From Ehretia macrophylla (taxonomy: Eukaryota; Streptophyta; Magnoliopsida; Boraginales; Ehretiaceae), in assembly GCA_037974665.1 (NCBI GenBank), contig CM075783.1, positions 17,826,762-17,890,761 on the forward strand: a stretch of 64,000 nucleotides of DNA, written 5' to 3'. Below are positions 9,893 to 20,631 of the stretch, piece by piece. Positions within the stretch are counted from its first letter, which is position 1; every line of letters starts with the position of its first letter. A program made the translations under genes and the position numbers. The notes under the pieces are model-generated. The model did not search any database and was not told the origin of the DNA. It saw only the letters and a program-made list of their open reading frames with translations.

Positions 9893-10305
9893 TGTAATGA
9901 TCAAACTAAGAGAAAACCTTAATCACTACTGGAAAACAGAGAATTAAAAGAAAATGGAGCATATTGTATTGCAATTGACAGGAAGATTAAAGCAGAATTA
10001 CAAAGATAACACCAATATTTCGAGTAATTGGCTAACTCCAAGAAAAGAGAAAGAGAGAAGTGTTTGAGAGATTTCTATAACAATTTTCTGATGATCTTTC
10101 TATTGAGCCTATCGATCACTTTATACTACTTCAGTCACGTTCATCTCATTTGGTAACCAACTGATTAAGGTATTTTGATGCTGACTTGTGATAGAGCCCT
10201 TTGCCCAGTTGAGGTGTGTTAACCATGTGCTAAGGCATAACCGCATTTGTGCTAGAATATTCCTTGGGCATCTCTACATGTGAAGCATCAGGATCGTTCA
10301 TCACA
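9893..10305 (-). repeat. 5' LTR of the gene-carrying gypsy element
   Basis: It is 413 bp like its partner. No TGGTATCAGAGC primer site follows on the minus strand; the leader there reads AAAGGTGCTTTCATTTTTC, and I cannot name the primer tRNA. Confidence 0.93.
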
Positions 10306-10620
10306 CCATCCTTTACGCCTCAGCATGCAGACGCCCATCACCGAGTTGATATCTGTAATTATTGATATACCAGTCTTATTTCTCTAATGTTGGTTATACT
10401 AATTACCTCTTATATTTTTCCACAATAGCATTCATCATAACACGAGCCTAATTCTTTTGGGCATACTAAAATAATATTTTTCTATATATTTCTCTTTTAC
10501 TCTTTTTGACGTGCCAATCTAGCATATACATGAGAGTAATAAATAAAAGATAGAAAAATAACGATATCTAACATTTTATTTTTATTTATTCATTGGGTCA
10601 ATTTTAGGCCTAAAGAATCT
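10306..10620 (-). repeat. Continuation of DC1 5' flank module, copy A
   Basis: After the element the interrupted flank resumes (CCATCCTTTACGCCTCAGCA, then TTGGTTATACTAATTACC, GGGCATACTAAAATAATA, GACGTGCCAATCTAGCATAT). The same order occurs at about 11760-12310. No coding signal. Confidence 0.7.
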
Positions 10621-10973
10621 CTGGACCGTAGATTTTAGGCCTGGTTTGAGTGTTTTGAACTTTTAAAATTAAAGAAGAAAAAGAAGAGAAAGAACTTAGA
10701 AAAAGAGAGGATGTGATAGCCTCGGTAAATTTTCATATTTCATCATGGATTTGTCATCAGTCATCACCTTATCTTATTTTCTTGTTTTTCATCACAAAAT
10801 GATACACCTAGTGTTCTTAATCTTTTTCTTTTAAAAAATTAGTTAGTTAGTGTTTCTTATTCTTCTTCTTCTTTTTTTCCCCCCCTTCTATGATGAAAAA
10901 AACACCTGTTTTAACATCCATATATTGAAAAAAAAAAACATTGGGTGCGTTTGACCCTGTTTTGATAGTCTAT

Positions 10974-11540
10974 AAGCGCATTTTGAATTTATATTGATTT
11001 TTCATAAGTGTTTTGGCAGCTCAGACCTATATCTTTTGGATCACAAACATAAGAAAATTACTCACAATTTTTAAACATTTAATTTGCGGGAAAAATCAGT
11101 TAATTAACATTACGTGTTCACCAAATGACCCTAATTAATATAAGAAAGTCAAATGCAGAATGTCGGGGAGAATAAATTTACATGTCCACCAAGTGACCCT
11201 AATTAATAGATAAAAGCCAAATGCAGAATTAATGTCGGAGAGAATAACTTTACGTATCTACCAAGTGATGCAAACTGATCACTTTTCGTCAACTATCGAT
11301 GAGAATCATTACTTTTTGTAGTGACGAAGTGATACCAAGTCACAAGAAACCATCCTTATTTACGCTTCATTATACTTGTGATGAAATCACTGAGTTAAGT
11401 TACTGCTAAAGCTATAAAAATGGGTAAGACACAAGAATGGAATCATATATGGTAAAATAGAAACGGTAATACCAAGTGAGACGTGAGATATTGTGAATTT
11501 GTTATGTGATACATAACATGTTTATTTATTTATTGGGTTA
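10974..11540 (-). repeat. DC1 5' flank module, copy C, with upstream repeat
   Basis: 10974-11090 (TTTTGGCAGCTCAGACCTAT, ACAAACATAAGAAAATTACT) matches 13452-13560. 11090-11510 carries the flank motifs (GGAGAGAATAACTTTACGT, AGTGATACCAAGTCACAAGA, AATGGGTAAGACACAAGAAT) that recur at 13660-14420. So a block of roughly 0.5-1 kb is duplicated here. No DC1 coding sequence is attached. Confidence 0.7.
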
Positions 11541-11639
11541 ATTTAATTTTGGTATGCTAAATGGTAATACTAATTACCTTTCTAAAATTTTCATTTATCA
11601 TTTATTATCTAAAAATACCAACTTGTTTTTATCAACTCC

Positions 11640-12310
11640 TATGAAAGCCAAACACAATATATATGTGAGAATAACTTATCTTTTGCACCAAGTGATGCTA
11701 TATTATTTTTTCATGAGAATTCTTATTTTTCGTGTTGATAAAGTGATGTCAAGTAGCAAGAAACCATAGTTTATGCATTACCATGCAAACGCTCCTAACC
11801 GAGTTAATATCTAAATTTATTGACTCGCCCCAAAAGCTATAAGAATGAAATCACATTTGAAGTTAATAATAGAAAAATGTCTTTACTTAGCGTGTTGCGG
11901 TTGCCACAGAGATGTCAACTGTCAAGTGAGAAGTGAGATTTTGGTGGTGATATATAGGCTAGCATTAATATATTTTACTTATTTTTTTGGGTTAATTTTA
12001 ATTCGCTAAAGTTGGTGATACTAATTACTTCTTATATTTTTCCTCAATTACATTCATCATAACAGGAATCTAATTGTTTTGGGCATAGTAAAATAATAAA
12101 TTTTCTTTTTTCTCTTTTTATCTTTTCGACGTGTCAATCTAGTATATCACCGACTCCACTTAATAGGACAAAGCTTAGTTTAGTTTGGTTTGATTTTCTC
12201 TTTTCAACATGTCAATCGAGCATATATGTGACAGTAATAAATAAGTGATAAAAAGAAAATGATATCTAACATTTCTTTTATTATTCGATCACTGGGTTAA
12301 TTTTAGTTTG
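11640..12310 (-). repeat. DC1 5' flank module, copy B
   Basis: The motif order matches copy A across its two parts (7030-7187 and 10306-10620), here without the retrotransposon. This acts as a natural empty-site comparison for that insertion. No DC1 coding sequence is attached. Confidence 0.7.
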
Positions 12311-12379
12311 TTAAGATCCATGACACTAATTTATCCCATCTTTTTAGTGTTTTATTATTTCTCACACATGCTATTATAA

Positions 12380-12720
12380 GAGCGCAATTATATTGACTAT
12401 CTTCGTGATAAGAGGCATTGCAATAATTGGAATTCCCTTGTTTGGATCACCGACAACATCCCTAAGTACATTTTCATCACTTGGCTTACCTGCCTTGATT
12501 GTCGTGCAACAAGATATCGACTCCTTTGTTGGGGCAGCACAACCGAGCTCACTGCATTTGTCACCAAGGCCTGAAGACCAAATATCATTTCTTGAAAAAG
12601 AATATAGAAGGGAAGTTTAAAGTTTATTCTCATTGATGTCCCTATATTTACTTTTAATAAGATTATTAATCTTGTTCCTACCCTTGCAGGTAGAGAAAAC
12701 ATCGTGGAGTACATATTTCG
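12380..12720. other. Unrecognised, less AT-rich, coding-like stretch
   Basis: This stretch is less AT-rich than its surroundings and is open on both strands (plus 12393-12620, 75 codons; minus 12397-12714, 105 codons). A third minus-strand frame also reads well (for example KAGKPSDENVLRDVVGDP). I recognise no domain in any of them. It may be an exon relic of an unknown gene or chance. Confidence 0.25.
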
Positions 12721-12729
12721 CTTAATTTT

Positions 12730-13450
12730 TTACATTGATGAGCAATTTAAAGTTATCTCTTGCTTTTTAAAGAAAAACAATTTAAATAATAGGATAATCT
12801 CTTTTATGAAGACTGACAACAAATTAATATCCTAATCTAGAAAACAAAAAGCAAAAATAGTGCTATACAAGATTTATCAATTTTATTGTTTAATGGCTCT
12901 TAGGAGGGCTTTGAATCATATTTATCTTTTAATTAGTGTTTCCTCGTATATAAGACCCAACTATGTGTTACAAGATGATTAAGACCCAATTGGACAGGGA
13001 ATAATGCTTCTATGAAAAAAAACCAAAGCATTTAATTTGCATCTCCTTTTACTTTTTTGGGTTAAAGGGAGGCCTAGCAAATATTCAACATAATTACAAC
13101 GCAATCAATATAGCCGTATAAGACTATTCTACAATGGTTTTCAGGGATGTTGGATCCTCTTATCTCTATGAAGAGGGCTTGGTACAACATCCATGGTCAC
13201 ACTTCCAAGGCATTGGATTATGACATAATTAGCTAGTCAATAAGTACACTTATTTGTCTCGTGATAGATATGCCTCAAACAATGGCCCCAATTTTATTGT
13301 AGTATTCTTTTATAATCCTCATCGTATCTTTTAAAGGGCTATTTGAGGGTGGAGTACTCTAACCTTGTTCGAGAATATGTAGTTGTTACGCTTACCTTAA
13401 CCCAAACATGATCAAGTGATGCATTTCGTCTGAGGAATTGTTATATTTTC
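12730..13450. other. Unassigned AT-rich intergenic DNA
   Basis: No convincing ORF, repeat end or RNA gene is visible. Confidence 0.5.
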
Positions 13451-13451
13451 A

Positions 13452-14480
13452 AGGGCTATTTTGAATTTGTATTGATTTTAGAAGTGTTTTTGGCAGCTCA
13501 GACCTATACATTTTTGGACCACAAACATAGGAAAATTACTCACAATTTTTAAACATTTGATTAACAAGAAAAGTCAATTCATTGCACTACTTCTTATAGC
13601 TAAAATGATTTATCTTCATCTTTGTTTTTATTCTATTTTCCACTTCCCTTATCGCAATTTATTGACCCTAATTAATAGATGATAGCCAAAAGCAAAATGT
13701 TGGAGAGAATAACTTTACGTGTTCACTAAGTGATGTAGAATAACTTTACGTATCCATCAAGTGATGTGAACTCATTTTTCGTCATCTGTCAATGAGAATC
13801 CTTACTTTTCGTGTTGACGAAGTGATACCAAGGGTCTGTTTGTTTGCCATAAAATATTTTCCTGTAAAATATTTTAAGGATTTTATGATATTTGGTAACA
13901 TCGGAAAATTGGTCAACTGTAAAATATTTTTCGATCAACAATTGCGGCTGTTTTTTCTTAAGTGCACGGTGTTTGGTAACATTGGAAAATTAGTTAACAA
14001 TAAAATATTTTCCGGTCAAGAATTGCGACTAGTACAAAATTATGAAAAATGTTTTCATTTCTTTTAGGAGAAGAAAACATTTTACGGAACTCATGATACA
14101 TCCAAACACCAAAAAATATTTTTCAATATTCTATTTTTCAGAAAAATATTTTATCTCAACAAGTTATTTTACGGCAAACAAACGGAGACCTGTAAAATAA
14201 AAAATATTTTCTTCAAGCAAGTTATTTTATAGCAAATGAACGGAGCCCAAGTTGAAAGAAACCATCCTTATTTATACCTCATGATACTAGTGATGAATCA
14301 CTGAGTTAATATTTGGAATTATTGACTCGCTCTGAGTTAGCTCACCGCTAAAGCTATAAGAATGGGTAAAACACAAGAATGGAATCATAATAAAGTAGGA
14401 ACTGTGAAGAATACCAAGTAAAACGTAAGATATTGTGAATTTGTTAAGTTATGCTCGGTGATATATATATACATTCATTT
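13452..14480 (-). repeat. DC1 5' flank module, copy D, split by a MITE
   Basis: 13452-13560 matches 10974-11090. 13660-13831 and 14249-14460 match 11140-11510, with the MITE at 13832-14248 sitting inside the conserved motif GATACCAAG..GAAAGAAACC. Confidence 0.72.
13832..14248. mobile_element. MITE with imperfect ~25-bp terminal inverted repeats
   Basis: The left end GGGTCTGTTTGTTTGCCATA and the right end (reversed: GGGCTCCGTTCATTTGCTAT) are inverted repeats. It interrupts a sequence whose uninterrupted relatives are at 7160 and 11335. Two or three bases (AA or AAG) appear duplicated, which would suit a PIF/Harbinger-type element, but the exact class is uncertain. Inside, a ~65-bp block is duplicated (about 13886-13948 and 13968-14032). 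Confidence 0.7.
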
Positions 14481-16450
14481 TCATAAGCTTTACAAAGAGA
14501 ACAAAACCAACATAAGTCTTTTGTAAAAGAAAAAATAACCTGTTTAAGCTAATATTTCCCTATCCAATTTTCTCGTGTTACATATACCTATTCAGGGTGG
14601 TATTTTTATACCTAAAACCATTAAAATGCATTGTTTCTATGTTAGGAAGCTTTCTATTACTATTTCGTTCCAACAATACTGACTATTTTAGATAATATAA
14701 TATTTTAACTTTATTACTTATTTTTATTTGTTATGTGTACACATTATATTTTAAAAATTTTTGTTCTTTCAATGATTATTGTCACGTTAGTAGCCCAAAA
14801 CTTCATACTCATAATCAAGATTGGTGTTATAAGTATAATAAATAACTATTTCAGGCTTTCAATAGGCCTAAAATGGTAAACCCAAATTATTTTTTATATC
14901 CACAATACTAACTTTTAAACGATTTAAATACACTATCTCCTACAGATATGTGATATCACATATACACCCCATTAAGGATCTAACGTCCTCGTCAAGGACA
15001 TACATACCCAAGAACAACCAAACAGTGCAGGTTTATAGAGGTGGCTCCTACGAGTTCAAGATGTGACTGTGACCATACATATATTTCTGACTCTATGACG
15101 GAGAATACTTGAACATACTGACCTTAGTGGACATAATTGCCTATTTTGACTTGTTTTTTGTATTTGTTTGACTATAATTTTTGGCATTATGAATTCTTGG
15201 CATATGAACTTAGTTTGACAAGAACTTTATGACTATAGGCATGAAAATATTATGATTCTTGCTTAAACATCAATGTCTTCGAATATATGATGTTTATGAA
15301 CTAGGGAAAAATGCAACATTAGTCTCAATTGTTTCACCAAAAATCAATTTAGGCCTCATTATTTTAAAAAGATGCAAATTAGTCTCCAATGTTTGTAAAA
15401 AGAATAATTCTAAATGTCACTCTAATTTTATCACTTAATGATCACCTCCAAGTTGACATGCCAACTTGTTATGCCAGCTAGATAAACTTATTTTATTTCT
15501 CTCCCTTTATTTATTGATTTTATATTATTTCTCTCTCTTCTATTATTAATTTTTCTCACTCCTCATTTTTTCTTTTTTATCTCTTTTAATTAATATTTTC
15601 AATCTTCTCTTTCTTTTTCTTTTATTTAATTTTACTATACGTTATTTTTTCTACCATTCACTATCATAGTGTTTGGAAGCACTTGTGTTGTAGAATTCAT
15701 TTGATTTATAAATAATTTTCATGAGGATTTGTATTTATAAATGAATTCTCTTATTTGGAACTGTAATTTACAACATATGTAGAATTTGAATTAAAAATTA
15801 TATTTTACTCAAATACCTCTCCTCTATTCTATTGGAATTAGTAAAATTTAGAAATGATAAACAAGAACTTTTGAACTATTCAACTAGCACTAGTATGGAC
15901 CAATGATACTCTGACTTGTTGATTAATTAATTTATTTGTGTTTTATTGAAAGATTAAGGGTTAGGGAGAGGGTTTCAAATATTTTTTATTTTTTATCTTT
16001 GTATTTGAGCCAAAGTTAAACTTAAGTGTAAAAGAAAATTAGAGGGGTAATTTTGTCTTCAAAAGATAGAACTAACTCAAAAAATGTGAATTTGTAAATT
16101 CTACCTCTTGACCAAGGATTTGTGTTAGACTTGAGTAAATCCAAGATTTACAAATCCTGGATTTTCAAAATTTTAAAGTATTGCTTCCAAACATAAAAAA
16201 TTGGATTTGCAAATGAATTCCGCAAAATTTTATAAAATTCATTTGTTCTAAACAGTCTGTACATATCTTTTAGAATTCTTTTCTTCTTCTTGACAAATTC
16301 ATAGTTGCCAGATTTTTTTTTCTTTGCTACAATACTGTAACACAATTATAACTTTATAATACACATGGAATACATTTGATGACTTGTGGTGAATTCAATC
16401 TTCATCATAAATAAATAAATAAAATAAAGAGAGAGAAAATAAACCATCAT
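14480..16450. other. Unassigned AT-rich intergenic DNA
   Basis: No gene found. A possible decayed inverted-repeat element lies at about 15667-16260 (TGTTTGGAAGCACTTG on the left, inverted GTTTGGAAGCAATAC on the right), but its ends are not clear. Confidence 0.45.
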
Positions 16451-16460
16451 AACGCACATA

Positions 16461-16678
16461 AGAAATTATTGATTGAAGTATATATAATTTCTCTTCTTGT
16501 GTTTTCTGATCTAATGTTAAGTTGTTGGTTAAGTAATATTCTTTGATCGTTTGTATATCGTTACACATAAGAAACTATTGATTGGAGTATATATAATTTC
16601 TCTTCTCTTGTGTTTTCTGATCTAATGTTAAGTTGTTAGCTAAATAATATTCTTTGATCGTTTGTATATTGTTGTCTT
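16461..16678. repeat. Two-copy tandem repeat, ~109-bp period
   Basis: 16461-16569 and 16570-16678 are near-identical direct copies (ATTTCTCTTCTTGTGTTTTC, GATCTAATGTTAAGTTGTTA, TATTCTTTGATCGTTTGTAT). No coding content. Confidence 0.85.
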
Positions 16679-16679
16679 A

Positions 16680-17340
16680 AAGAACTCATGATATAGCTAT
16701 TTTCATTGCATAAAATATCAGATATGCTTCTTAGATAATGGGTGGTTATTCTTTATTGTCTTTCTCGTATCAACTTCCTAATAACCTTAATATTGCCCTT
16801 TAATCTTTTCATCATCAATGAATACTTTTATGTCGTGTATATGCAATGGATAATCCTTCTCATTGCATTTGTCAGAGCTTCTATGCTTATATTGATAACA
16901 AATAGTTCAATTGTATTGTAAAATATTTCATAACATTCAAGTGCAAAATTGAGCAGTTTTAATTATTTGTCCAAGACATAAACAAGTTGCATTCCTCTTT
17001 CATTCTCCACACTTGCTTGGTGCTCATTTGTGATCTTCAATTTTACTTCATTTTCGGAATAGTTTCTTCCATTTTCGACAATTATGAGTTCATCAAAAAA
17101 AAGAGAAAAATATGAAAAAAAAAAAAAATTACATATGCTAGTTCTTTGGAGAACTAGTTCACTTCAAAAAGGTAACTTATTACTAATAAGAATTAGTCCT
17201 TTGAAATACACTCTTGTTAAAAAAACATTTATAGTATAACCACCCTTTAGATTTCTTAACTTCATCCTTCCCAACATGGATATTGGCGGTTTGCTTGCAA
17301 ATGCAACACTTTTGTTTGTGTAACTCAAATCAAATAAAGG
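16680..17340. other. Unassigned AT-rich DNA
   Basis: No gene, repeat end or RNA structure could be supported. Confidence 0.45.
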
Positions 17341-17449
17341 GCGAATCTATCAAATTTGATCAACCAGTAACGAGTAATCCTAATGTGGGCGGATTTAGTC
17401 AAGGAGATGCAAAAGTAGTACTTTAAGATCTCGACTTAAGATTTTTGGG

Positions 17450-18005
17450 GTGTTTCCCAACGAATTACTGCCTGAATTTTTGCGGGATCCATTGCGACAT
17501 CCGTTGAAGAAAATTATATGCCCCACATATTCAATTTGACATTTTCCGAAAGTGCACTTGGACTATTTGGCAAAGAATTGATGTGTTAGGAGGATGTGGA
17601 GTACTTGCACAAGATGTAATGCAAGGCTAGATGTATAGACAAGGATGTCATCAAAGAAGACCAAAATACACTTTTGAAGCAAAGACATGAATGTATCATT
17701 CATCATTGATTGAAAATTAGATTGAGCGTTCCCTAATCAAATGAAATCACTAAGAACTCATAACGGCCGCATAAGTCCTAAAAGCAGTTTTATGAGTATC
17801 TTGTGGTTTCACACAAGTTTGGTGGTAACTGGATCGAATGTCAAGCTTAGAAAAGAATTGAGCACTATGTAATTCATCAAGCAATTCATCGACCATGGGG
17901 ATAGGAAATCGATGCATAACGATCACAACATTAAGTGCTCAGTAATCGGTGCAAAATTTCCATGTTGCATACTTCTTTTTAACAAGCAATACCAGTGATG
18001 AGAAA
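17450..18005 (-). pseudogene. Ty3/gypsy reverse transcriptase relic
   Basis: The minus strand reads gypsy RT blocks in order, across stops and frameshifts: [55 protein letters not shown], then a degraded stretch up to about 17450. The catalytic F/Y-x-DD block cannot be read cleanly. It belongs with the LTR-like segment at 18478-18680, which lies on its 5' side. Confidence 0.8.
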
Positions 18006-18477
18006 GGGATCAACTGGGTCTAATGATGCCATCAGTATCTGAATATGAAGGCGAAGGTATGGATCCTTTAGGTGCGTTGGGATTGACGGATTTTTCGTTT
18101 GGATTGCTTGGACAATCTTCCATAACATTTCAGTAACGTGGCAGTGATGTAATAGTGACGTGGCATTGATGTGGCGATGTTGTCAACAATGCTTTGTTTA
18201 GCTGATGTGAATCACAAAATTTTCCAAAAAGTGACAAAAACTTGCAGAGACTCGTCTGGGAGTATTAGGTGTCCAATTGATGCAATTCAGGTATCGTTGG
18301 AATCGTCTCGATGGGAGGTGTCTTTAACTCGGTGCGTGGTACAATACAAGGACAGATTATGAATGTTGAGGTGGTGAGGATGATGTGTTGCTTGATTTGT
18401 TGATATCTGCGAAGAAAATAATGATAAAGATGAGATGCAAGAAAGTCAGGGTTACCGAAACGGTAGCTCTGATATCA

Positions 18478-18680
18478 TGTTGTTGGACTAGAAAAAGACG
18501 CAAAAAGAAGAGATGAACAAATTAAAGACAAAATTAAAATACATCTTGATTGTATTTGATGTGACATGTGTTGTTTTTACAAAGAGGGTGTTTATATATA
18601 TATATAGGCTAACTTGAAGTTTCTTACCTTAGTGCTTATAAGTTTACACACATGAGAGATACGATCGAGTGATTCTAACA
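18478..18680 (-). repeat. Probable short LTR with adjacent primer binding site
   Basis: The segment runs TGTTGTTGGAC...GATTCTAACA with inverted TGTT/AACA ends. On the minus strand it is followed directly by TGATATCAGAGCTACC (18462-18477), one base from the standard TGGTATCAGAGC primer site. With the RT relic downstream this suggests the 5' end of a minus-strand gypsy element. I did not find the partner LTR. Confidence 0.6.
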
Positions 18681-18718
18681 CTAGCACCTAATTACATTAT
18701 AATCATTAAGGATAGATG

Positions 18719-19423
18719 CTATATTCTAATACACTTGAGATGGACAAAGTATCTACAAGAACCACAATAGTAAACCCAATTCTTTTTGTATAGTCTTTTA
18801 CAACAAACATCACAATTTTTTTTCCCGTCACGTCGGTATTCTTCTGGATAACAATAAGCTAAGAAGAGAGGGTGAGGATGGTCCTTGTACACCAAGGTGC
18901 TTGGAAGTGATCCACAAGTCTTGTGGATCCAGAATGAGCATTTAGTGCAACAATACGACTGATCTTCCTCTTTAATGTCGCAAGCATCACACTTAAATAA
19001 AGCACTTTTTTGCTGGAGTCTTAGGGGGTGCACATGGCCGGTGTGTTTGTAAGTACCGAAAGGGCTAGTTTGTTGCAATATGGTCCATGGAGCACATAAA
19101 ACACCTACATCAAACTCACACATGGAACAGTGATAGGTGAAACCTTTCCATGCTTTTAGACAAATATTGCATATACACCCTGATGACAAATAAGGCGACT
19201 CGTCAAAGAGTTGAAGTGGGTGTTCTGGATGCATTGGATGCTTAATCTCTAATGGTAATTCTGCACAGGATTTATGGAGAAAGACTTTACATTCGCTGCA
19301 ACAAAAGGTTAAACCCAAGACTGGTTGTTGGCAACCGTAACAAACATCATTGACGCTATGATCTTCTTGGAATTCCTTGAGGGCAAGCGGATGCTTCTCA
19401 TGGCTAAAATGATTGATCTCCAT
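18719..19423 (-). CDS. DC1 domain (C1-like zinc finger) protein, probably C-terminally shortened
   Basis: The frame encodes 234 residues from the ATG at 19423 (MEINHFSHEKHPLALKE). The GA repeat just upstream argues against a longer start. Four Cys/His-rich C1-like modules are visible: VCYGCQQPVLGLTFCCSECK (about residues 28-47), CICNICLKAWKGFTYHCSMC (about 82-101), CDACDIKEEDQSYCCTKCSF (about 140-159) and CDVCCKRLYKKNWVYYCGSC (about 204-223). Plant DC1 proteins bind zinc and perhaps lipids or partners through these modules, and many respond to stress; the role of this one is not known. Family members often have more modules and 500-700 residues, so this may be truncated: the stop lies 39 bases from the LTR-like segment at 18680. 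No introns are needed. The first module is shared with the broken copy at 6769-6910. Confidence 0.8.
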   Translation of the reverse strand: MEINHFSHEKHPLALKEFQEDHSVNDVCYGCQQPVLGLTFCCSECKVFLHKSCAELPLEIKHPMHPEHPLQLFDESPYLSSGCICNICLKAWKGFTYHCSMCEFDVGVLCAPWTILQQTSPFGTYKHTGHVHPLRLQQKSALFKCDACDIKEEDQSYCCTKCSFWIHKTCGSLPSTLVYKDHPHPLFLAYCYPEEYRRDGKKNCDVCCKRLYKKNWVYYCGSCRYFVHLKCIRI

Positions 19424-19470
19424 TCTCTCTCTCTCTCTCTCTATTTTCACTGTTTTCCTTTCTCGCAATT
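19424..19470 (-). promoter_or_regulatory. GA-rich 5' leader of the DC1 gene
   Basis: A (GA)n run precedes the start codon, as it does for the broken DC1 copy (6911-6950). Such GA-rich leaders are common in plant 5' UTRs; a regulatory role is inference. Confidence 0.5.
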
Positions 19471-19479
19471 CAAATGCTG

Positions 19480-19760
19480 AGAATGCAAGCTTATGAGAGT
19501 AATGACCCTAAATATAATATAATAGATGAAAGCCAAATACAAAATGTGGGAGAGAATAAGCGAATAATTTTAAGTGTTCACAAAGTGATGCCAGACCTTA
19601 CTTTTCTTCAGCCATCGATAAGAATCCTTACATTTCGTGAATACCAAGTAGCAATAATTATTGCCTCTGCACTAAGTTAACTCGCCGCAAAAGCTAGAAA
19701 AATGGGTTATGGAGGAGAATGAGTCATAATAAAATAAAAATTGTTTAGTTGTACTTTGCA
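19480..19760 (-). repeat. DC1 5' flank module, copy E
   Basis: Upstream of the DC1 gene the same motif series appears as in copy A (AATGACCCTA, ATGAAAGCCAAATACAAAAT, GGGAGAGAATAA, CAAAGTGATGCCAGA, ATACCAAGTAGCAA, AAAGCTAGAAAAATGGGTTA). It probably includes the promoter region. Confidence 0.72.
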
Positions 19761-20631
19761 TTGGCCACGTAGATAAATAATTAAAAGACCTTAGTAGCAC
19801 CTGGTAGTTGCCAACTAGATGCCAGATGGGAAAATCTGGAGATAACAAGTGGGAAGTGCAATTCTGAAATAAATACTTAACTATTCTTTATATCTTAATT
19901 TTCTTTCCTTTTAACTTTTCTTCTTCTTTTTTTTTTCTTTTTCTTTTTATTTTCTTTTCGATTTTTCCTTTCTCCTTCTTCCTTCCACTTAGAGTGGCAT
20001 CTGGGTTGGACCGATACAGGCCCAACTCAGCCCAATATATGAAAATTCGAGTCCAACTCAACTCGGTTAATTGTAGGCTCGACTCGTCCCAACCCACCAT
20101 CTTTATGTGGGCCGAGTTAGGTCACATAATTTTTGACCTAACCAATTTGAACCCAGACCCACCTCAACCCAGCCTAGCTCGGAGCCCAACCTAACTCGAG
20201 CCCAGTACAGGCCAGCTCAAGCCCAAATAAGACCCAGCTCAAGCTCAGATAAGACCAATCTTGAGCCCAACTCAGGCCCAGCACAAATTAAGTATAATTT
20301 GAGCTCACTTATTAAAATAAATTAAAATTTTATGCTTTATGCATGCAATGCAAGTCGTAGTAATTATTTTTTTAAAAATAAACTAGTAAGTCGTAGTAAT
20401 TATATTTTTTGACAAACTAATAAGAAAAAGTAGCAAATGTATTTTTTAAGTTAATATTAAATGACTTGTTATCAATCTTTTTTTATAATATTGCAAGATT
20501 GCAACTTGCAACTTTAAGTCCTTTCACACAATTTTTATAAAAAGATTTTAGGTACAATTTTTTTTTACAATTTTTATAATTGTGCATATAATTGTTTTTA
20601 TAAATACTTAGTGACAGTGCTTTAGTCATTT

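Larger units (their letters stand above)
7188..10305 (-). mobile_element. Complete non-autonomous Ty3/gypsy element carrying host gene fragments
   Basis: Two LTRs of equal length (7188-7600 and 9893-10305, 413 bp, TGTAATG...ATCACA) flank 2.3 kb. The 5-bp duplication CCATC is perfect on both sides (7183-7187, 10306-10310). Read on the minus strand the inside holds gag, then a segment of host-like coding sequence without introns, then the integrase C-terminus and a chromodomain-like tail. Protease, RT, RNase H and the integrase core are absent; the host-like segment stands in their place. This architecture matches known cases of gene capture by LTR retrotransposons, such as maize Bs1. Confidence 0.9.

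Noticed and set aside
13792..14067. 91-codon ORF at the MITE
   Set aside because: It runs from flank into MITE and reflects the internal duplicated block.
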